Assembly: GCA_005879535.1 (NCBI GenBank)
Contig: VBKI01000070.1
Coordinates: 105,847-169,846, forward strand
DNA length: 64,000 nucleotides
Direction: 5' to 3'
Source: Deltaproteobacteria bacterium
GTDB lineage: Bacteria; Myxococcota; Myxococcia; Myxococcales; 40CM-4-68-19
Part shown: positions 18,049 to 27,328 of the stretch, piece by piece
Layout: each line of letters begins with the position of its first letter
Position numbering within the stretch: position 1 is the first letter of the stretch
The notes under the pieces: generated by a model
Told to the model about the DNA's origin: nothing
The model's input: the letters and a program-made list of their open reading frames with translations, nothing else
Database searches by the model: none
Translations under genes and position numbers: made by a program

Positions 18049-18827
18049 TTCCGTACTTCGTCATTCCGCCGCTGCGAATCGGGCCGGTTGCGCTGCAGCC
18101 GTTCGGTATCCTCTCCGCAGCGGGGATCCTGCTCGCCTCGCGGCTCCTGGTACGCGAGGCGAGCAGGCGCGGACTCCAGACCGAGCCGATGGAGAAGCTC
18201 GCGACGTGGGCGGTTGCCGGCGGCATCGTCGGAGCCCACCTGGTGCATCTGCTCCTCTACCATCCGGAAGAATTGCGGGAGAACGGGCCGCTGCAGATCC
18301 TGAAAGTATGGGACGGCCTCTCTTCGACCGGCGGCGTGGTCGGCGGGATCATCTGCTGCATCGCGTTCCTGCGGCGACACGGCCTCCGGTTTGCGACGTA
18401 CGCGGACGCTTTCGCTATCGCTGTTCCTCCCGGGTGGGCAGTCGCGCGACTCGGTTGCTTCTCGGTCCACGACCATCCGGGAGTTTTGACGAGCTTCTTT
18501 CTGGCAGTGGCCTTCCCCGGAGGGGCACGCCACGACATGGGACTCTACGATGCGCTCGTCCTGACCGGGATCACGATCCTCGTTTACATGCTTGACCGAC
18601 GTACAGCGCTTCAGGGGAGGCTGCTGGCTGTCGTCGCGCTATTGTATGGATCTTCCAGGTTCGTTCTCGACTTCCTGCGCGCACGCGATCTCCCGTACTC
18701 AGACGCGCGGTACTTCGGTTTGACGCCCGCTCAGTATGGCGCTCTCCTCCTCATGATGTGGGGTCTCTGGAAGCTTGCTCGCGGGCGGCGAGACATTGTT
18801 CACCTGCCCGCGTCTGCGCCACATTGA
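18045..18827 (+). CDS. Lgt-like (prolipoprotein diacylglyceryl transferase family) membrane protein
   Basis: 260 residues from the GTG at 18045, coupled to the tiny ORF before it. Six or seven spans and Lgt landmarks are visible: PLRIGPVALQPFGILSAAGI at the N-terminus, WDGLSSTGGVVGGI, and GWAVARLGCFSVHDHPG in place of the Lgt signature. In canonical Lgt the SFHGG-type motif carries an essential His; here it is SSTGG. It may therefore not be the housekeeping lipidation enzyme, but a relative specialised to this copper locus, where several lipoproteins occur. Activity is uncertain. Confidence 0.7.
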   Translation: MIPYFVIPPLRIGPVALQPFGILSAAGILLASRLLVREASRRGLQTEPMEKLATWAVAGGIVGAHLVHLLLYHPEELRENGPLQILKVWDGLSSTGGVVGGIICCIAFLRRHGLRFATYADAFAIAVPPGWAVARLGCFSVHDHPGVLTSFFLAVAFPGGARHDMGLYDALVLTGITILVYMLDRRTALQGRLLAVVALLYGSSRFVLDFLRARDLPYSDARYFGLTPAQYGALLLMMWGLWKLARGRRDIVHLPASAPH

Positions 18828-18872
18828 ACACGCGGTTGCATCCCGCCACGGTGCCGCACAGAATCCCCGCCA

Positions 18873-19226
18873 ATGGTGCGGGTGATCGCAACCGTCGCCT
18901 CGTTGGTGTTGAGTGCGCAGGGCTTCGTGCCCTTGGTACTGGCCTGCTGCAGCGCTCCGGCGGTGCATGCCTGCTGTTCGAAGGCGAGAGCGGCCGACAT
19001 TCCGGACCTTCCGCTGCTCAGCCGGGCACCGTGCTGCACGCCTGCCCCGCCGCAGGCGATCCACAGAGAAGACTCCGTCAGCCCGGACCGCGTCAGCAGC
19101 GCGCCTCCTGCCGTGATCGTCCGGCCGACCGATGTACCCGTCTACCTCACCTCGATTCCGCCACGCCGCAGGACCGTTCCCGGCGCCGTGCCAGCGCTGG
19201 GACCACCTCTGCCGCTTCGGATCTAG
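18873..19226 (+). CDS. Small exported cysteine-pair protein
   Basis: 117 residues. Hydrophobic leader (VRVIATVASLVLSAQGFVPLV) then three CC pairs (LACCSAP, HACCSKA, APCCTPA), a Pro-rich middle with VPVYLTSIPP and the end GPPLPLRI. No catalytic motif. Three vicinal Cys pairs plus its place among copper genes suggest soft-metal binding in the periplasm. It looks like a counterpart of the protein at 11807-12166, but this is by layout, not alignment. Confidence 0.5.
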   Translation: MVRVIATVASLVLSAQGFVPLVLACCSAPAVHACCSKARAADIPDLPLLSRAPCCTPAPPQAIHREDSVSPDRVSSAPPAVIVRPTDVPVYLTSIPPRRRTVPGAVPALGPPLPLRI

Positions 19227-19320
19227 ATGGACGTCATGCGCCTTCTGTAAGACCGCGGCGCGTCGGTCCGTCTTGATCTTCGCTTCACTTCAAACGCCGC
19301 TCGCGCGGCAGAGGTACGTC

Positions 19321-20643
19321 TTGAACAACTGGACGGTTGCGCTCGCAGCGAGCGCACTGGTCGTCAGCCCCGGGATCGCGCACGCGCAAGAGCACGAGCA
19401 CGGATCCATGCCCGGCATGGAACACGCCGAGCCGGTTGGGCCTGGTGCAGAGCCGTTATCGTTCACGCACTCGCGCGAAGGCTCGGGCACGAGCTGGATG
19501 CCGGACTCCTCGCCCGTCTTCGCGCACCACTTCATGGCCGGCGACTGGATGCTGATGCTCCACTACGCCGCGACCTTGGGGTACGACGATCAATGGAGCG
19601 ATCGCGGTTCGCGCCGCCTCACCTCGACGAATTGGGTCATGGGGATGGCGGCACACCCGCTCCTCGGAGGACAAGTCACCTTCCGGACCATGCTCTCGGC
19701 CGAGCCTGCCACCGCGGGCGGCGAGCTGCAGCTTCCGCTGCTGCTCCAGAGTGGCGAGACGTATGGCGGTCAGCCGCTGCACGATCGCCAGCACCCGCAC
19801 GACCTCTTCATGGAAGTCGCCGCAATCTACCGCCGTCCCATCGCCGACCTGTTCGGCATCGAATTGTACGGCGCGCTTTCAGGAGAGCCGGCGCTGGGGC
19901 CGACCGCGTTCATGCATCGCGCTTCAGCGATGAACAATCCGTTCCCGCCGATCGGCCACCACTGGCAGGACTCGACGCACATCTCCTTCGGCGTGCTGAC
20001 TGCGGGCGTCTACAACCGATGGGTCAAGCTGGAGGGATCCATCTTTCACGGGCGCGAGCCCGACGAGAATCGCTGGGATTTCGACTTCGGCGCGCTCGAT
20101 TCCTGGTCCGGACGGCTATCCGTGAACCCGACGCAACAGACCAGCTTCCAGGTCTCCTATGGCTACGTGAACAGCCCCGAGGCGGCGCAACCGCAGGAGA
20201 ACCTCCATCGAGTGACCGCGTCAGGAAGCTACAGCGCGCCGATGCTCTCGGACGGCAACGTCGCATTGACTGCGCTCTGGGGAAGAAACGTCGAGGCGGG
20301 CCATTCATCGGACAGCGCGCTCGTCGAGGCGAATCTCGATCTCGACGGCAAGAACGTGCCCTTCGTGCGCTTCGAATACGTCCAGAAGCTCGGCCATGAC
20401 CTCGTGCTGCCGGGCGACCCGGACGCAAAGTACGACGTGTTCCAAGGCTCGTTCGGATATGTGCACCGCTTCACCGGCGGGCCCGTCGTGCCGGTCATCG
20501 GCATATCCGTGGACATCGGGATCGTGCCCGCCTCCATCGAGGCGCAGTATGGGACGCGGACTCCCGTGGGGGCCTTCGTCTTCATCGGGCTACAGCCGCC
20601 GAAGATGTCGTTGGGCCACGAACACCACATGAGCGGCATGTGA
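19321..20643 (+). CDS. Outer-membrane protein of copper locus with His/Met-rich termini
   Basis: About 440 residues from a TTG at 19321 preceded by AGAGG; longer in-frame starts exist. After a signal peptide ending AHAQ, the mature N-terminus is [14 protein letters not shown] and the C-terminus [10 protein letters not shown], both copper/silver ligand-rich. Between them is a beta-rich body with [31 protein letters not shown] and [13 protein letters not shown], motifs found in uncharacterised outer-membrane proteins beside copper pumps. Likely binds or passes Cu ions at the outer membrane. It overlaps the ATPase start by 4 bp. Confidence 0.7.
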   Translation: MNNWTVALAASALVVSPGIAHAQEHEHGSMPGMEHAEPVGPGAEPLSFTHSREGSGTSWMPDSSPVFAHHFMAGDWMLMLHYAATLGYDDQWSDRGSRRLTSTNWVMGMAAHPLLGGQVTFRTMLSAEPATAGGELQLPLLLQSGETYGGQPLHDRQHPHDLFMEVAAIYRRPIADLFGIELYGALSGEPALGPTAFMHRASAMNNPFPPIGHHWQDSTHISFGVLTAGVYNRWVKLEGSIFHGREPDENRWDFDFGALDSWSGRLSVNPTQQTSFQVSYGYVNSPEAAQPQENLHRVTASGSYSAPMLSDGNVALTALWGRNVEAGHSSDSALVEANLDLDGKNVPFVRFEYVQKLGHDLVLPGDPDAKYDVFQGSFGYVHRFTGGPVVPVIGISVDIGIVPASIEAQYGTRTPVGAFVFIGLQPPKMSLGHEHHMSGM

Positions 20644-22955
20644 AGAAAAACGAGACGGCGGCGCAGTCGCGAACCGGAATCGATCCGGTCTGCGGCATGA
20701 AGGTGGATCTCGATCATCCCAAGGGCGGGAAGGTGATCTACCAGGGCCGCGAGATCGGCTTCTGCAGCGGGAGATGCAAGGCAAAATTCGAGGCCGATCC
20801 GCAGAGGTACCTCCGTCCGAAGAAGGCCGAATCGCCGCCGCCGCCGGGCACCGAATGGACTTGCCCCATGCACCCGCAGATCGTCCGCAACGGCCCCGGA
20901 TCGTGCCCCATCTGCGGCATGGCGCTCGAGCCCCGCGCCGTATCACTCGACGAGAGCAATCCCGACCTGGACGACATGAGCCGGCGGTTCTGGGCGAGCC
21001 TCGTCTTCACGGTGCCGGTGTTTCTGCTCGGCATGTCCGAATTCCTGCCGGGAACGCCGGTCCAACATGCGCTTGGTCATTGGTTGCCGTGGATCGAGCT
21101 GGTGCTGACGACGCCCGTGGTCCTCTGGGCAGGCTGGCCGCTGTTCGAGCGCGGCTGGGCGTCGATCGTGAACCGAAGTCTCAACATGTTCACGCTGATC
21201 GCTCTCGGTACCGGTATCGCGTACGTATTCAGTGTCATCGCGACCGTCGCCCCGAGCCTTCTTCCGGAAACAATGCGGCGCGGCGGAATGGTTCCCGTCT
21301 ACTTCGAGCCGGCGGCGTTCATCGTTTCGCTCGTCCTCCTCGGCCAGGTCCTCGAGCTTCGAGCGCGGGCGAGAACGCGCGGAGCGCTCAAGGCACTGCT
21401 GGGGCTCGCTCCAAAGGTCGCTCGCCGCATCGACAAGGACGGCTCCGAGCACGACGTCGCACTCGCGGAGGTGATGCCCGGCGACCTGCTCCGGGTTCGC
21501 CCGGGCGAGAAGGTGCCCGTCGACGGCCTCGTCATCGAGGGGCGCAGCAGCGTCGACGAGTCGATGATCACGGGGGAAGCAATCCCGGTCGAAAAGGGCC
21601 CTGGCAGCAGGGTCACCGGCGCGACGGTCAACCAGACGGGGAGCCTGGTGATGCGCACCGAGCGCGTCGGCGAGTCGACCCTGCTGGCGCAGATCGTGCG
21701 CATGGTCAGCGAGGCGCAGCGGAGCCGCGCGCCCATCCAGCGACTTGCGGACAAGGTAGCGGGTTGGTTCGTGCCCATCGTCGTTGCTGTCGCCGGGCTG
21801 ACCTTCGCGACCTGGATGCTGGTCGGACCGGAACCGCGATTCGCGCACGCGCTGGTGAATGCCGTGGCCGTCTTGATCATCGCTTGCCCGTGCGCACTCG
21901 GTCTCGCCACCCCGATGAGCATCATGGTGGGCGCGGGACGGGGCGCGACCGCGGGCGTCCTCATCCGCAATGCCGAGGCGCTCGAGGCCATGGAGAAGGT
22001 CGACACGCTTCTCGTCGACAAGACAGGCACAATCACCGAGGGAAAGCCGCGGATCGTGACCGTTCAATCTTTCGCACCATTCGCCGAATCGGAGGTGCTC
22101 CGGCTCGCAGCAAGCCTGGAGCGCGCCAGCGAGCATCCGCTCGCGCGCGCCATCGTGGAGGGCGCACGAGAGCGCGGAATGTCATTGGGACCTGCAGGCG
22201 AGTTCACCTCGACGACCGGCGGTGGCGTCAGCGGCCACGTCGAGGACCGCCAGGTCTGGGTCGGAAGCCCGCGGTTTCTGGAAAGCGTGCATGTTCCCGT
22301 CGAAGGAGCGAAAGAGCGGGCGGAAAGGCTGCGCGCCGAAGGGCAGACCACGCTGTTCGTCGCCATCAATGGGCAGCTCGCGGGGTTGCTTGGAGTCGCA
22401 GATCCCATCAAGCCATCCAGCGTAGAGGCGATTCGGCTACTGCGAGCTGAAGGCATCCGGGTCGTGCTGGTCACGGGCGACAGCCGTACGACCGCGGAGA
22501 CCGTGGCGCGGAAGCTGGGCATCGAGGACCTTCACGCAGAGGTCCTGCCGTCGCAGAAGAGAGACCTCGTGCTGCGGCTGAAGCGCGAAGGCCGCATCGT
22601 CGCGATGGCCGGAGACGGCATCAACGACGCGCCGGCGCTTGCAGCCGCGCACGTCGGCATCGCCATGGGCAGCGGAACCGACGTGGCAATGGAGAGCGCC
22701 GGAATCACGCTGGTGAAGGGCGACCTCCTCGGCATCGCTCGAGCCCGGATTCTGAGCCGCGCCACCATGCGCAACATCCGGCAGAACCTGTTCTGGGCGT
22801 TCGCCTACAACGTGGCCGGCGTGCCGCTCGCGGCGGGCGTTCTCTACCCGGCCTTCGGCCTGCTGCTAAGCCCGATGATCGCCAGCGCAGCAATGAGCTT
22901 CAGCTCGGTCTCGGTGATCGTCAACGCTCTGCGCCTTCACCGAATTCGCATCTAA
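20640..22955 (+). CDS. copA: Copper-translocating P1B-type ATPase with N-terminal YHS and CxxC-type metal-binding modules
   Basis: 771 residues from a GTG overlapping the previous stop (GTGA). Residues 14-57 form a YHS domain ([22 protein letters not shown]), and 75-100 the [16 protein letters not shown] heavy-metal-binding segment, instead of the classical HMA domain. Eight spans follow with [10 protein letters not shown] in TM6 (about 415-424, CopA-type Cu+ site), DKTGT phosphorylation site (about 459), SEHPLA (about 496) and GDGINDAPA (about 657). Exports cytosolic Cu+ to the periplasm, where CusCBA can take over. Confidence 0.92.
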   Translation: MKKNETAAQSRTGIDPVCGMKVDLDHPKGGKVIYQGREIGFCSGRCKAKFEADPQRYLRPKKAESPPPPGTEWTCPMHPQIVRNGPGSCPICGMALEPRAVSLDESNPDLDDMSRRFWASLVFTVPVFLLGMSEFLPGTPVQHALGHWLPWIELVLTTPVVLWAGWPLFERGWASIVNRSLNMFTLIALGTGIAYVFSVIATVAPSLLPETMRRGGMVPVYFEPAAFIVSLVLLGQVLELRARARTRGALKALLGLAPKVARRIDKDGSEHDVALAEVMPGDLLRVRPGEKVPVDGLVIEGRSSVDESMITGEAIPVEKGPGSRVTGATVNQTGSLVMRTERVGESTLLAQIVRMVSEAQRSRAPIQRLADKVAGWFVPIVVAVAGLTFATWMLVGPEPRFAHALVNAVAVLIIACPCALGLATPMSIMVGAGRGATAGVLIRNAEALEAMEKVDTLLVDKTGTITEGKPRIVTVQSFAPFAESEVLRLAASLERASEHPLARAIVEGARERGMSLGPAGEFTSTTGGGVSGHVEDRQVWVGSPRFLESVHVPVEGAKERAERLRAEGQTTLFVAINGQLAGLLGVADPIKPSSVEAIRLLRAEGIRVVLVTGDSRTTAETVARKLGIEDLHAEVLPSQKRDLVLRLKREGRIVAMAGDGINDAPALAAAHVGIAMGSGTDVAMESAGITLVKGDLLGIARARILSRATMRNIRQNLFWAFAYNVAGVPLAAGVLYPAFGLLLSPMIASAAMSFSSVSVIVNALRLHRIRI

Positions 22956-22973
22956 GTAGCGGACGTAAAAGCA

Positions 22974-23966
22974 TCACCGCGTCGCCGGGTACGGGTCGCG
23001 GAACACGAGCAGGCGCCCCTTGCCGGGATCGCACACGTAAGCGCTCCCCGAATCGTCCGTCGCAACGCAATGCGCGTCGGGCGCGGTCTCCGCGCTGCCG
23101 AGCACCGCCGGCCGGCCGCGCCCGTCGATGCCGATCACGGTCAGCGTCGCCGCCCCGGCGCCGGGCACGTAGAGGTGCGAGAGCCTGGCCGCGAATGCGA
23201 TCACGTCCACGCCGTTCCCCGCCGGAGCGTGGCCGAGGACCGTGCCGCCGTGCTCGACATCGAGAACGACTGCTTTTCCCTCCTTGCAGCCCACGAAAGC
23301 GTATCCGTGCGGGACGTCGAGCGCGAGACCGCGTGCGCCTTCGCAACCGTTGGGCCAGCGCGCCACGATCGTCCGCGATGCGAGGTCGATGGCGAGCGTC
23401 GCGTCGTGCCAGGTGTTCGTGTACGCGCGGCGCCGGAGGGGATCGATCTCGAGAGACTCCGGTCCGTCAGCCACCTCGATGCTCCCGGCGCGCACGAGCG
23501 CCGGCGGTCCTTTCCGGTCGAGCCGGAATGCTTCGATCGTCTTGGAGCCCGGTTCGCTCACCCAGACCTCGCGCAACGGCGCCACCCATCGGACGTAATC
23601 GGGAGCGCCGCCGAGCTTGACCGAGCTGAGGATCCGTTTCGCCGCCGGATCGACGATCGCCAAGGTGCCTGCGGTGCGGTCGGAAGCGAAGATCAGCCCG
23701 TCGCCGCTGTCGGCAGAGGTCGTCCCCTGCGAATGGCCGCGTTCGCGCTGTGGCGAAGTGGAGAACCCGGCGATCTCGCTGACGCCTTGCGTCTTCGGAT
23801 CGACGAGGTCGAGGCGACCCGATGCTCCGGCAGGCACGAGCAGCTTGTGCAGCTCCGGGGAGAAGCGCAGGTCATCGAAGCCGATGCCGCCCTCGCCGCC
23901 GGGCAGCGCGAGCGGCGTGAGGATACCTGCTGCGCCGAGAAGGACGAGGACCGCTGTGACGTTCAT
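22974..23966 (-). CDS. YncE-like beta-propeller protein, exported
   Basis: 330 residues with a Sec leader (MNVTAVLVLLGAAGILTPLA). Successive blades carry DLRFSPELHKLLVPAG, LIFASDRTAGTLAIVD, VRWVAPLREVWVSEPG, LEIDPLRRRAYTNTWH, ALDVPHGYAFVGC and HCVATDDSGSAYVCDPGKGRL, typical of seven-bladed YncE/SMP-30-like propellers. The ligand is unknown. Its ATG overlaps the stop of the outer-membrane protein gene upstream (ATGA), so the two are one unit. Convergent with the copper ATPase, with no obvious terminator in the 18-bp gap. Confidence 0.7.
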   Translation of the reverse strand: MNVTAVLVLLGAAGILTPLALPGGEGGIGFDDLRFSPELHKLLVPAGASGRLDLVDPKTQGVSEIAGFSTSPQRERGHSQGTTSADSGDGLIFASDRTAGTLAIVDPAAKRILSSVKLGGAPDYVRWVAPLREVWVSEPGSKTIEAFRLDRKGPPALVRAGSIEVADGPESLEIDPLRRRAYTNTWHDATLAIDLASRTIVARWPNGCEGARGLALDVPHGYAFVGCKEGKAVVLDVEHGGTVLGHAPAGNGVDVIAFAARLSHLYVPGAGAATLTVIGIDGRGRPAVLGSAETAPDAHCVATDDSGSAYVCDPGKGRLLVFRDPYPATR

Positions 23967-24736
23967 TGCTTCCTCCGGAGAGTGGGGAGTCCGATGCCGA
24001 ACGCCCAGGTGAAGCCGGCGCGGATCTCCGTCGTGCTCACCGGTCCCGCCCGCGCCAGCCGGACCGCAGCGTCAATGGAAAAGCTCTCCCGCAGCCGCCA
24101 GATCGCACCGAGGAGCCCCGAGATCGTGGTCGGTGCGTTGCGCTCCGCCTCGACGAAGAGCTCGGCGACCGGCCGGACGACCCATGCATCGTGGCCTTCG
24201 GCGATCAAGCTCGCAAACATTCCGGGCGTGTGCGTGCGCGTCCACGATGCAGCGCCGTTGAGGTGGAGCGTCAGCGCGTCCCATCGCTGGGATGCAATCA
24301 ACGCCAGCTCCGCGCCGGCACCGCCCTCTCCGTCGGTTGCCGGGAGCAGCGCGCTCATCTCCGCCGCAATGCTGATGCCGCTCTTCTCCTGCAGGACGCC
24401 CTCGCGAAGGACGTGCTTGAGCGAAAGCGCCGCATCCTCGACGGCCCATCGTCGTCCGGAAGCCGAATTTCCGAGCTGCACGAACTGCCTGCCTTCGAGC
24501 ACGAGCTCCCAGTCCGCTGCAAGACCCCAGTTCAGAATCAAGCTCGGGGCGATGAGAAATCGTCCGGAACCTTCCTTCAGGAATCCGACCGGACCGACCT
24601 CCATCTCGATGTCGCCCTGCTCCGCCACCGCGGCATCGGTCGCGTCGAATGGCCGATACGCCCGCGCGGAGCCCGACAGCGCCACCGAGAGCAGGAGCAG
24701 CAGCGCGACCGAGGTCCTGCCGGATCTGGAGGACAA
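23963..24736 (-). CDS. Outer-membrane protein, transporter-like
   Basis: About 257 residues from a TTG at 24736; a GTG at 24808 would overlap the UBP gene by 50 bp. The leader RTSVALLLLLSVALSGSARA is clear. The mature part has alternating strands (YRPFDATDAAVAEQGDIEMEVG, GRFLIAPSLILNWGLAADWELVLEG, EIRAGFTWAFGIGLP) of an 8- to 12-strand barrel, resembling MetA-pathway phenol-degradation-like OMPs. No terminal Phe. Coupled to the beta-propeller gene downstream. The exact start and function are unsure. Confidence 0.6.
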   Translation of the reverse strand: MSSRSGRTSVALLLLLSVALSGSARAYRPFDATDAAVAEQGDIEMEVGPVGFLKEGSGRFLIAPSLILNWGLAADWELVLEGRQFVQLGNSASGRRWAVEDAALSLKHVLREGVLQEKSGISIAAEMSALLPATDGEGGAGAELALIASQRWDALTLHLNGAASWTRTHTPGMFASLIAEGHDAWVVRPVAELFVEAERNAPTTISGLLGAIWRLRESFSIDAAVRLARAGPVSTTEIRAGFTWAFGIGLPTLRRKQ

Positions 24737-24758
24737 CCGTGCCAGGCCGATCGCGCGA

Positions 24759-25100
24759 TCAGGGGTGGGACGGATGGGGCGCGGTGTAATGACGCGACGT
24801 GGACTCACCGGGAAGGAAGCTCAGACCGTCGACCGTCATGTCGTCGACGTAGCAATACGCCCAATCCTCTCCGGGCTCGAACGACTTGATCGCCGGGTGC
24901 TTCGTCCGGTGGAAATGCTTGGTCGCGTGGTGATTCGGAGACGAGTCACAGCAGCCGACGTGGCCGCAGCTCATGCAGAGCCGCAAGTGGACCCATTCGC
25001 CGCCGGATTCCAGGCATTCCTTGCATCCCGCGCCGCTGGGCTTGACCGCCGTGCGACCGGGCTCGCCGAGCTTTTCGAGATCGTTGCAGACCCGTTCCAT
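24759..25100 (-). CDS. UBP-type zinc-finger protein
   Basis: 113 residues from the ATG at 25100 with AGGAGG directly upstream. The whole protein is one ZnF-UBP domain: CKECLESGGEWVHLRLCMSCGHVGCCDSS, NHHATKHFHRTKHPAIKSF, then EDWAYCYVD. All Cys/His ligands of the eukaryotic-like fold are present. In eukaryotes it binds ubiquitin C-termini; bacterial stand-alone copies are common but of unknown role. Divergent from the DUF5996 gene. Confidence 0.85.
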   Translation of the reverse strand: MERVCNDLEKLGEPGRTAVKPSGAGCKECLESGGEWVHLRLCMSCGHVGCCDSSPNHHATKHFHRTKHPAIKSFEPGEDWAYCYVDDMTVDGLSFLPGESTSRHYTAPHPSHP

Positions 25101-25160
25101 GAAGCCTCCTTGTTGGACGTGAGCATCGCCACCACGCAGCGGCCGCGCTACAAGAAGATC

Positions 25161-26093
25161 ATGACAAGCCGAGTTGCAAGCGACGTGTGGCCCACCCTGC
25201 GACTCCGTGACTGGCAGGAGACGTACGGGACGCTGCACATGTGGACGCAGATCGTCGGCAAGACGCGGCTCGCGCTGGCCCCGATGGTGAACCACTGGTG
25301 GCAGGTACCGCTGTACGTGACGGCGCGGGGACTCTCGACGTCGCCGATGCCCTCCGGCGGCCGCGCGTTCGAGGCGGAATTCGACTTCTTCGATCACGTG
25401 CTGGCGCTGCGGAGGAGCGACGGCGTGACGCGCACGCTGGCGCTCGGTCCCCGATCGGTGGCGGACTTCTATCGGGAGTACATGGCGCTGCTGAAATCCC
25501 TCGAGCTCGACGTGCGCATCCGCCCCGTGCCTGTGGAAGTGCCGCGCGCCATCCCCTTCCTCGAGGATCGCGAGCACGCCTCGTATGACGCGGACGCCGC
25601 GCAGCGCTGCTTCCTCGTCCTCACGCAGGCCGACCGGCTGCTCAAAGAGTTTCGCGGACCATTCCTCGGCAAGTGCAGCCCGGTCCACTTCTTCTGGGGA
25701 AGCTTCGATCTCGCCTGCACCCGCTTCTCGGGCCGACCCGCGCCGGAGCATCCGGGCGGCGCCCCGAACTGTCCCGACTACGTGATGCACGAAGCGTACT
25801 CGCACGAATGCATCAGCGCGGGCTTCTGGCCGGGCGGGGGCCCAGTGGAAGAGCCCGTCTTCTACGCGTACGCATACCCCGAACCGGCGGCTTTGCCGCG
25901 GGCGAGGATTCTTCCCGCGGAGGCGCGCTACGACACCGTCATGCGCGAGTTCCTTCTTCCGTATGAAGCCGTCCGTACCGCCGCGCGGCCGGACGAGTCG
26001 GTGCTTGCCTTCCTCCGGAGCACGTACGAGGCCGCCGCGGATCTCGCCGGGTGGGACCGCTCCGCGCTCGAGAGGAGAGTAAGCGCCCGTTGA
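25161..26093 (+). CDS. DUF5996-family protein
   Basis: 310 residues from the ATG at 25161 (AAGAAG upstream). Features include WPTLRLRDWQETYGTLHMW near the start, NHWWQVPLYVTARGLSTSPM and GKCSPVHFFWGSFDLACTRFSGR. This arrangement is the DUF5996 signature, a family of unknown function common in soil bacteria. No signal peptide. It diverges from the UBP zinc-finger gene with only 60 bp between the two starts, so they may share control. Confidence 0.75.
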   Translation: MTSRVASDVWPTLRLRDWQETYGTLHMWTQIVGKTRLALAPMVNHWWQVPLYVTARGLSTSPMPSGGRAFEAEFDFFDHVLALRRSDGVTRTLALGPRSVADFYREYMALLKSLELDVRIRPVPVEVPRAIPFLEDREHASYDADAAQRCFLVLTQADRLLKEFRGPFLGKCSPVHFFWGSFDLACTRFSGRPAPEHPGGAPNCPDYVMHEAYSHECISAGFWPGGGPVEEPVFYAYAYPEPAALPRARILPAEARYDTVMREFLLPYEAVRTAARPDESVLAFLRSTYEAAADLAGWDRSALERRVSAR

Positions 26094-26158
26094 TTCGCGC
26101 TGGAGGAACACCCAAGGCCGAGAAGCAACGCCGAGAGGAGCTTTTTCATCGGCGCAGC

Positions 26159-27067
26159 ATGGCAGCGAATCAGAATGACCCGAGCGTCATCAAAGTGCCT
26201 GTGAACCGTGAACCGCGCCAGATCGTCACCGCCCACCGGCAGCTCGAGGGAGCCGGCTTCGTCGTCCGTCGCCCGTTGCCGAGCGGAGAGGTGGACATGG
26301 TGGACCCCTTCCTGCTCATCGATGAGATGGGACCGGTCGACTACGGTCCGGGAGAGGCGGTGGGCGCACCTGACCATCCGCATCGCGGCTTCGAAACCGT
26401 GACGTATTCGCTGGCAGGCGAGTTCGAGCACGAGGACTCGGCCGGCCACCGCGGCGTGCTCCGGGCAGGGGACGTGCAGTGGATGACCGCCGGAGCCGGC
26501 ATCATCCATTCAGAGATGCCTTCGCGACGGATCCGGGAGGAAGGCGGCCGCGTGCACGGATTCCAGATCTGGATCAACCTGCCCGCGCGTCTGAAGATGG
26601 CTCGGCCGCGCTATCAGGAGGTCCCGGCCGCGAAGATTCCGGAGGCGGTGACCGCTGACGGCAAGGCGCGGGTGCGGATCGTAGCTGGCGAAGCGCTCGG
26701 CGCAAAAGCGGTGATCGACACACACACACCGATTGTCTACCAGGACTGGTCGCTCGAGGAGCTCGCCGACGTCACCGTTCCGGTTCCTGCCAGCCACAAC
26801 GCGCTCGCGTACGTCTTCGAGGGGTCCGCGAAGGTGGGCGAGCAGGATCTGCGCGAGGGACAACTCGCCGTCCTCGGCGCGGGCGACGCCGTCCGCCTGC
26901 GCGGTGGCAAGGGACGCTTGCTGCTGCTGGCGGGCGAGCCGCTGCGCGAACGCGTCGCGCACTACGGGCCGTTCGTGATGAACAGCGAGGACGAGATCCT
27001 GCAGGCGATGCGCGACTTCCAGAGCGGGCGCATGGGGGAGATCACGCGCACGGCGCAGGTGCAGTGA
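26159..27067 (+). CDS. Pirin-family bicupin
   Basis: 302 residues from the ATG at 26159. The N-terminal cupin has the pirin metal site DHPHRGFETVTYSLAGEFEHED (two His, a further His, Glu) and QWMTAGAGIIHSEM. The C-terminal half is the Pirin_C cupin. Bacterial pirins are Fe-binding cytosolic proteins, some with quercetinase activity, some modulating enzymes; which applies here cannot be read. The stop overlaps a possible GTG of the next small gene. Confidence 0.9.
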   Translation: MAANQNDPSVIKVPVNREPRQIVTAHRQLEGAGFVVRRPLPSGEVDMVDPFLLIDEMGPVDYGPGEAVGAPDHPHRGFETVTYSLAGEFEHEDSAGHRGVLRAGDVQWMTAGAGIIHSEMPSRRIREEGGRVHGFQIWINLPARLKMARPRYQEVPAAKIPEAVTADGKARVRIVAGEALGAKAVIDTHTPIVYQDWSLEELADVTVPVPASHNALAYVFEGSAKVGEQDLREGQLAVLGAGDAVRLRGGKGRLLLLAGEPLRERVAHYGPFVMNSEDEILQAMRDFQSGRMGEITRTAQVQ

Positions 27068-27132
27068 GTCACCAACTCCTTACAAAGATGTCGTGGTCTC
27101 GATGCGCCGTGGTGGATACGAAATCAGTCGCC

Positions 27133-27321
27133 ATGACGGAACGACCAAAAGACGTCTTCGACGCATGCCCACATCCAGGCCTGGAGTATCTCGGTCAGAA
27201 CCGCGACGCCCGGTTCATGCGCTGCGACTTCTGCGGCGAAGTCTTCGTGTTGCAGGGCGGCCAGGTGTGGGCGATTCCCGCAGTGCGACAGGATGAAGGG
27301 TCGACGAACGAGGGCGGCTGA
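27133..27321 (+). CDS. Small zinc-ribbon-like protein
   Basis: 62 residues from the ATG at 27133; a longer GTG start at 27064 would overlap the pirin stop. Two half-knuckles are visible, ACPHPG and MRCDFCGE, separated by about 18 residues, giving three Cys and a His as a candidate zinc site. No known family. Base composition is like its neighbours. Probably a real small gene, but with no strong ribosome-binding site. Confidence 0.45.
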   Translation: MTERPKDVFDACPHPGLEYLGQNRDARFMRCDFCGEVFVLQGGQVWAIPAVRQDEGSTNEGG

Positions 27322-27328
27322 GGATGGA

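Noticed and set aside
23070-26093. A 1007-residue plus-strand ORF spanning the propeller, OMP and UBP genes
   Set aside because: Only its last 310 residues (from 25161) look like protein; the upstream part is antisense to genes with clear leaders and domains. It is an artefact of high GC.
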